Under the pieces are notes generated by a model, which did no database searches, was not told the DNA's origin, and worked only from the letters and a program-made list of their open reading frames with translations. A program made the translations under genes and the position numbers. Positions 57,637 to 64,000 of a DNA stretch of 64,000 nucleotides are shown here, in pieces. This DNA comes from Lutraria lutraria (lineage: Eukaryota; Mollusca; Bivalvia; Venerida; Mactridae). The stretch covers positions 11,637,093-11,701,092 of the forward strand of contig OZ026843.1 in the NCBI GenBank assembly GCA_964023205.1, read 5' to 3'. Numbering within the stretch: the first letter of the stretch is position 1; each line of letters starts with the position of its first letter.

Positions 57637-58998
57637 CTCATTTATCAAATAGACTTTCATAGTGGCTGGTGTTTAAGACTTATGTTATAACATCGAAAAT
57701 CAGGTCCAATGATTGAATACATCTTATACACAGGTGTGGAACTTGATCCAGTTTCTTCAAAGACTTAAAATGGATGAAATCCGGACTGTTTACTGGGGTC
57801 TATTCATTAGCATATTACTAAGGGAAATAAATCTGTCATAATGTAATTCTACAAACCCTTACAGTGTCATACTTTTGCCAGATTTCTTAAAGGCTAGACA
57901 TTTACAAGAATTTGAAAATCAGCAACAAGTGTTGGCTGATTGTTCCGCATTTTACAAGAACCTCATGGTGTTGATGAGTTTGAGTACATGTTGAGAAATT
58001 AAGTGGCATTATACTACAAGAGTCATTATCATGTTTAAAAACAGATAAAAATGGTGTGTTTTCCCCATTTTCTGGCTGTTTTGGTCTTTGTTAAAAAAGT
58101 ATTTGTGTTTATCTCATGGATCATTGTTTCCCCCGGATCTCTGCTTACATTTACTTCCATTTTATACACAGGCGCGACCTATACACCTGTGATTATTGTG
58201 ATTAAATTTCTGAATAGAGATAAGTTGTTTTCTCTCCCACCGATGACCCTTGATCACTTGTGTGATTGCATATTGGGGCAGCTGGTAATGTTGTGTTGGG
58301 AGTATGCTTTGCCATTGCAAGAATAGATAAATAGATCTTGCACATAGTGTGATCAGTGCACATGTGTTTTTGCAGTTCATTGAATTAATCCCTCTTTACA
58401 TTTGCCCAGGTAGGTGAAAGGATCTATATTATTTGTTATTGAATTGTGTTCATAAGATTCATTGTAGTATGCTCCCTTGCAGACACCTAATTGTCCCACA
58501 TTTCCAACTTCTTAGACAATTACATCCTTGCCAAACATTTTATTAGTGATCCTTTTATTGGCATAGAATTATTGGCTGAGCTCGGTGTATTTCATGTCTC
58601 AAAGATGGACAAATGTATTATCCTTGCTTGACAGACAAATTACATTGACGCTGACCTAGATTAATAGTTGCAGCATCACATAATAAAGTCAACGGTTATT
58701 GACAATTTGGCTCTTATGCACATCTACAAACTTAATAATAGGCTCCATTCCAGTAGGTGCCACAATGTGTATATTCACATTGGATTAATCTTCAAAAGGA
58801 GAATGACATAAAAACGTTTTGGTTAATGGTAGTAGGATAAAATAAATAATAAAAAAAATTGTGTGTGTCTAGAACGGTATTAGTCTGGAGTGGTTTGGTT
58901 ACATAAAGCACCATTTATCAGTTTTGTCAGTTAACTGGATGTGATCTTGAAAATAAGCCATTGACTGTTTCTGTATGTACACTCCAGATTTATTCCAT
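57637..58998. other. Intron 2 stretch, nothing recognised
   Basis: Overlapping open frames at 58051-58326 and 58162-58380 (-) lack domain or splice evidence. Confidence 0.5.
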
Positions 58999-59211
58999 AT
59001 TTTTAGCTCAGCCGTTTTTGAAGAAAAAGTCAACCTATTGTGATTACTGCATCTGCCATGTCTGCATCTGTGCAAATGTTAACACTTTAATGTAGCTCCA
59101 AGCTCAGATACTATAAGAGGTAGCAACTTGAAACTTTATTGGTTGATATATCTCACTGAGGCAGTGAATAGCCGAGCATTGGCACTGCTTGCAGCTTGCA
59201 GCACTCTTGTT
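58999..59211 (+). mobile_element. Short AGCTCA-headed element
   Basis: Starts TTTTTAGCTCAGCCGTTTTT and ends CAGCACTCTTGTTG, with about one internal monomer (CAAGCTCAGATACTATAAGA). Confidence 0.5.
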
Positions 59212-60379
59212 GTGTTTTGATTCACAAAATATGGCATTGTTATGATGTTTATTCAATCATGTGTTGTTTCTTCCTTTGTCTGAGAAACATTCTCCTGATC
59301 AAGCTGTACTGTATCACTTGGTTTGTTATTTGCCAAACACCAAAATGTTGTTGGTCCTAAATAAAACAACAACACTTATACCGCATGATTAAAAATACCA
59401 AGGATTCATGGGCATGGAATTTCCATATAATAGCCACGTGTTTAATTTATGATTTAAATCTGTTTGTTATGGTAAAATAAGTAATATCCCATTATCTATT
59501 TAGCAACAATTTACTATAAAAAGTAAGTAATAGGGATGATAACCTTCATGCACTTGCTTAATTAAGGAAGTTCATTATAAATTGCCTTAAAGGCTTTCTC
59601 TGAAGCAAATTGTTGGCTTAAGTGACTTTAAATCTTGTGCGACATTTTATCAGCAGGTAATTGAATTAATATTAATGACCTGTTACTCCTGTCACAATTC
59701 CCAATTCTATCTCATTATAAAAAAACTTTTGTCAGCAGTGGAATTTAAATCCGTTCATATGATAATGTCCATTTGTGGTGCTGTTTTAATTGCTTGATTT
59801 CTTGTACAGTGTATAATTGTAAGTTAATTGTGGCAATTAGTAGTTTTTTGCCCATTAACTCAGGGATCAGAAACTTTAGAAATTGATCACCATTCTAGTC
59901 ATTAATCTCCAAAGGCCCCATATAAGGATCATTTTTTTAGTCCCACTGTGACTCTTAACATAAATAAATTATTGTGTGACTTTAGAAGATTGGATGATTA
60001 GCTTTTGTTTTTTGTTCTAATTTCGATGAATCAACAATGGCTGGCTATTTTCAAATAATTTGTGTTAGATTTACTTTTCGGATTTGATTATTTTAGCACA
60101 TGTGTGATTTCTGAGTACATTGTGTGTTTTTCATTTGTCTTCCTGAAAAAATGGCTCACTTTTGATAGACAAAAAAGTAGTTTCCATTGTCATTTTCATG
60201 TTTGTAGAGCCCCATTTTAAGGTGTTAGATTTATAACTTTAGATTGATTGTTATATGTAAGTTTTATTTGTTGTTGTTGAAATGTCTTGAAATATTGAGT
60301 AACAATGTAGTAAATTCATACATTTACACCAAGGTTTGTTCGTGGTATTGGATCTGTTTATGAAGAGTTGTTTATGGTA
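59212..60379. other. Intron 2 stretch, nothing recognised
   Basis: No coding or repeat signal that I can name. Confidence 0.5.
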
Positions 60380-60420
60380 ATGCATATTATTTTTTATTAG
60401 CTGTGGAAATAATATGCATG
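60379..60420. repeat. Perfect inverted repeat, 13-bp arms
   Basis: ATGCATATTATTT at 60380-60392 and AAATAATATGCAT at 60407-60419, with a 14-base loop, at the edge of a family A copy. Confidence 0.8.
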
Positions 60421-60556
60421 AATTTTGATGCGGAACAAAGTACTATGTTTTTGTAGATCCGCCATGCAGTGTTAAACTAGTTCCTGTACCATATTGCAGT
60501 ACAAGTCCATGTAAGTTCAGTTTCCATGAGTATGTTCAGTACTTAGATTACCTCAG
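60390..60556 (-). repeat. Dispersed repeat family A, copy 5
   Basis: ATGCATGAATTTTGATGCGG, AACAAAGTACTATG, GTTAAACTAGTTCCTGTACC, ATTGCAGTACAAGTCCATGT and CAGTTTCCATGAG. It is the uninterrupted reference for the split copies at 22.7 and 29.7 kb. Confidence 0.7.
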
Positions 60557-63500
60557 GTAACTAACTCATCAGTATCACTAGTATTGACATATGTTAATTT
60601 CTGATGCAATGTTAATTTGGAGAATGCTATCAGCTGTCATATCGTCATGCCAGAAAAATAGTTTCATGGCGATATTGCATACTCAAAACATAATTATAAG
60701 TCCTATGATGTTATGTATTTTATAGTTTTCTTTTTAGGGAGATTCAAGTTTGTCTAATATATATTTCTTTAAAAGGTGTGTTTTCCCAGGTAACAGTACT
60801 TTAAGTACTTTGATATGTTTTGTTAACAGTTTTGAGATTATTGTGTAATTGTATTGCACTAATAACAACTTATAGTAACTCATTCTGTGCTTAGAATAAC
60901 TACTTATTTATTACGTTACAAGATGCATTTCCTGTAAATGTATTAGAAAAGATGTTTCTTAATGACAACTTATGCAATGTGTGTCTGTATGGAGCCTGCC
61001 AGATACAATATTAGAGGACTTTTGTTTATTACAAAATCCCTGTAGACATTCAAATTACCCGCTTATTACATTGTTTTAGTATGCATGACAATTATAAGCA
61101 TGTTTTATGAGATAATCCCCAAATACAGGTGTTAACATTGAGCATAGAACACCAAATTATGGGGATAAGATAAGAATCATACAAGTGTCAGACAGAGAAG
61201 TGGATGCTTGGCGTTGTTCTTGATAATAATAATAAAAAGTTGTGCTTTTGTTGCACTATCTGCTGCGTATATGCATCTTACATAGTTTAAATGCAAGGTC
61301 TGGAATTATTTACTGATTATGATATTATCAAGGATGCCACACACAGGTTTTGGGTGTCAGACTAGTCATATTTTTATGACAGGCATTCAAGAACATTGTT
61401 ACAACTTTGTTGAAATGTTTACTACTGTATGGAAATGCCGCCCTGTAAGTTTCAGATATACTCCTGATGAAACCCCAGTGCAATGACTGTAGATTCCCTT
61501 CCAGAACTTCTGAAGTTCAATTACTTCAAATAGATACAAGTTTTCCAAACACCATAAGTATGTATTGCCTTCCTTGTCTCTAGGGTCAGACTGTCCGACG
61601 ACATTCTTATTTAACTGACATGCTTATTTAAATGTTGTCATGGATTTTCAGTTGTAATAATTAGAATTTTCAAGTGAATTTGAGCAAATTAGATTATCAG
61701 CTTCCTTAGTTGCTTTGATGTGGAGACTTTTTCAACTTTAGTACTCTTTCTTGTATTATTCTGCTGTTAAACTTTATTCACTCTTATTTTATCAATATGT
61801 CAGTCACTCATTAATTACAATATCTGTTATATTGTCATCATTATTTGGTCACTCTGATTCATATAATCACTTACAATCAATCAGTTTAGTCACTCACAAT
61901 CAATTATGTAATCAGTCAATAAAGAAGTCATAGTCAATCACAGTATATAATTTAGTGAGACAGTTGATTAAGTAAGTTGCCAGTGATTTAATCACAGTGT
62001 AACACAGTGGTGCCAATGCTGGCAAACCGTCAGAAATAATTGTTCCAGTTCATGTTACAAGTAAATACAAGAATAATTCATAGGGAAGATGAAGTTTTAC
62101 ATTTATCAACTGAAGCTTTTTAGCACTATATCTGTCAGTGCTATATACAACAATTAAAAGAAACCACCTGCAACATTTCTTAAGTCTATAAAAGGTTTGT
62201 TTTACATACAAGGACTGGCTATAATTACCATATAATCTTGTCAGATGGTTGTTCTGTTACAGATATAAGGTATCTCATATTGTGCATTTGTAAAAGCTTG
62301 TAGATTTATAGTTTTGTGGAACTATGTGTACGTTTTACTGAAAATTGCTGATAGTACATGGAATGCACTGCAGTCACCCTTTAAGAAAACTGTTACAATG
62401 ATGGCTTTCCGTTTTCTAATTGAACTTCAATAACAACATTCACTATTATTTTATGATTTACTTAATCCTATTGATGATTAAACATAGCATAATGTTTCTG
62501 TAAAGATTTGGTTAGTTACTATAATGATAACCCTGCCAAAAGATTTTTTATGGAATGAATAAACACTTACTTTAATAAAGACAATGTTGATCCATGTGTG
62601 TTGTAAGATACAGAATGTCTTACATGTAAACTGTTTAACAGCCCAACAAATTCTTACATTTCTCTCATTCTGAATCTTTGTGAACAGTTTATATGTAATA
62701 ATAATAACAAGATTAATGTATTGTGTACAAAATTCTTTGAACACGCAACCTGCTGTGAGAATGATAATACCTTAATTAAGATATTGTGGTTATTAGGATT
62801 TCAAAGTTCTTGGTGATGTTATTTACAGCCTCGGAAACAATACTGCAACTATGCGTGAACAAATGTGCTAACCAATCTTAAGGAACATTTTGAATGTTGG
62901 GTGTGAGGATATGTGTGTGTGTTTGTGTCATGTGTTGTTTATAATTTAAATCTCTGCTGTAATTGTTAGTGTTTTAAAGAAAAGATGTTTTATAGCAATG
63001 CGTGTATTATTAGTCTCATCATTACAAGATTGCAACAACAAATAGGGGCATATTTTAAGATGATAGATGGTCTTAAGCATTTATTTCTTGTCTGTTATTC
63101 CATAGAATTTAATGTTCATATATCTCAATGGATCCTGTCTATTCTACTTCCTCCTTGTCCAGTTTGGTTCTATTGAATTATTGAAACTGCTTGTGTGTGT
63201 TGTTAAAGATGAAATACACGAGACACACAGTTTTGTTTGTATAACTGTATAGAAGCATTGAATGTTTAAGCTGTGCTAATAATCATGTCCTTACGCGACC
63301 TTGTGTCCTTCATCAATTGTTTGTTTGTTGCTTGTCAACATGTGGTACATTTACACTATAGTTGAATTAAAATTTTAATGGGCTGTATAATGTCACCTGC
63401 TCTCAATCCCTGTGTACGAGTATGTCAGCACTTTCTGATGTTTACATTCATCTGGGGCGGTACACAACTTTTTCAAGACAAGCTGTTTTGTAATGTTGTC

Positions 63501-64000
63501 TGCAAATTAGTGAGCAAATATCGACAATACGGATGCATTTAAGTGAACAATGCTATAGAGTCCATTCACTATTTCTCATGTGCAACTATGGAACCAGGTA
63601 TTTGTCTGTTGAGCTTTGTGTGATAACACAGGACTCTTCCAGGTTCTTATCCTGTTAATGTCTCGCACAATGTCACCATCAATTCTGAATAAATGTTTTC
63701 AATTTTATTGGCAGTGAAATATTTTCTTTTGAAAGTAGTCTGCATAGTAGAATGGCTATAATCTTGTCACTACATATTACTGTTGAAGTGTAAAACTACA
63801 AGCTTATTTGAGAACATTATCATCATTAAGTCTGTGTTTTATTTTGGTGTCATTTTGTCTGATAACCAACTTTAATAGGAACTTAGTTGACAAGCTAAAT
63901 GCTGTCAGTTGTGGACTTGAGTAAGTTTTCTGCAATAAAAAAGAATGTTCAGGTAGTTTATTTACAGACAGAAAGGAAATTACAAACATCCATACTGTAT
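60557..64000. other. Distal window, intron 2, nothing recognised
   Basis: AT-rich. A loosely periodic CAATCA-rich patch lies at about 61800-61960. No exon of the receptor was recognised. Confidence 0.45.

Larger units (their letters stand above)
49261..64000 (+). other. IGSF9-like: Start of intron 2 of the IGSF9-like gene (continues past window)
   Basis: It begins with a strong GTAAGT donor and is at least 14.7 kb long. Turtle-family proteins continue with further Ig domains. I looked for a second-domain exon (a proline-rich start, Cys, Gly-x-Pro-x-Pro, Trp) and recognised none before the window end. Short exons below 60 codons could have been missed. Confidence 0.6.

Noticed and set aside
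58051..58326. 91-codon open frame with hydrophobic start
   Set aside because: No splice signals in a fitting phase and no Ig or fibronectin features; taken as chance.

Overview
The window reads as AT-rich, intron-dominated animal DNA, roughly two-thirds A+T by eye. I recognise one protein-coding gene, on the + strand, represented by its first two coding exons. Exon 1 (4300-4339) encodes the start of a signal peptide. Exon 2 (48919-49260) encodes a complete V-type immunoglobulin domain with the hallmarks of the Turtle/IGSF9 family of neuronal cell-adhesion receptors: a VEW core tryptophan, a YPP turn, the GWYEC disulfide strand, and an NGTW-x3-NVN exit strand. The two exons join in phase 1 across an intron of 44,579 bp that cuts the signal peptide in half. 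The next intron starts at 49261 and runs past the window end. The rest of the receptor (further Ig and fibronectin III domains, membrane anchor, tail) must lie downstream; none of it was recognised here.

The organism is a bilaterian and most likely a mollusc, probably a bivalve. This is an inference from the repeats. Many share one build: a short head hairpin (AGCTCACC, ATGCCCCC or TATACCCC type), two to four internal monomers of about 150-180 bp, and a CTCTTGTT-like tail. That resembles the pearl/HINE-type non-autonomous elements described from bivalves. The tRNA-derived SINEs also look molluscan.

Layout: 1-4299 is 5' flank or 5' UTR with two dispersed repeats and a small TTCATGAA repeat. 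4340-48918 is intron 1. Its first two-thirds is rich in mobile elements: a 26-bp minisatellite (5820-6250), hairpin-headed elements, SINEs, and a 24-unit minisatellite lying inside a SINE (16973-17740). There are also nested insertions near 22.8, 25.1 and 29.8 kb. The stretch 31.9-39.6 kb is unusually poor in recognisable repeats. More elements follow at 39.6-46.7 kb. After exon 2, intron 2 (49261-64000) carries a CAGGG-type inverted-repeat element (51886-52099), a hairpin-headed element split by a 379-bp inverted-repeat element (56592-57458), a SINE and several repeat-family copies.

No operon, rRNA, functional tRNA, CRISPR or intact transposase/reverse transcriptase gene was seen. The only mobile-element coding trace is a short end of a non-LTR reverse-transcriptase ORF near 30.3 kb on the - strand.
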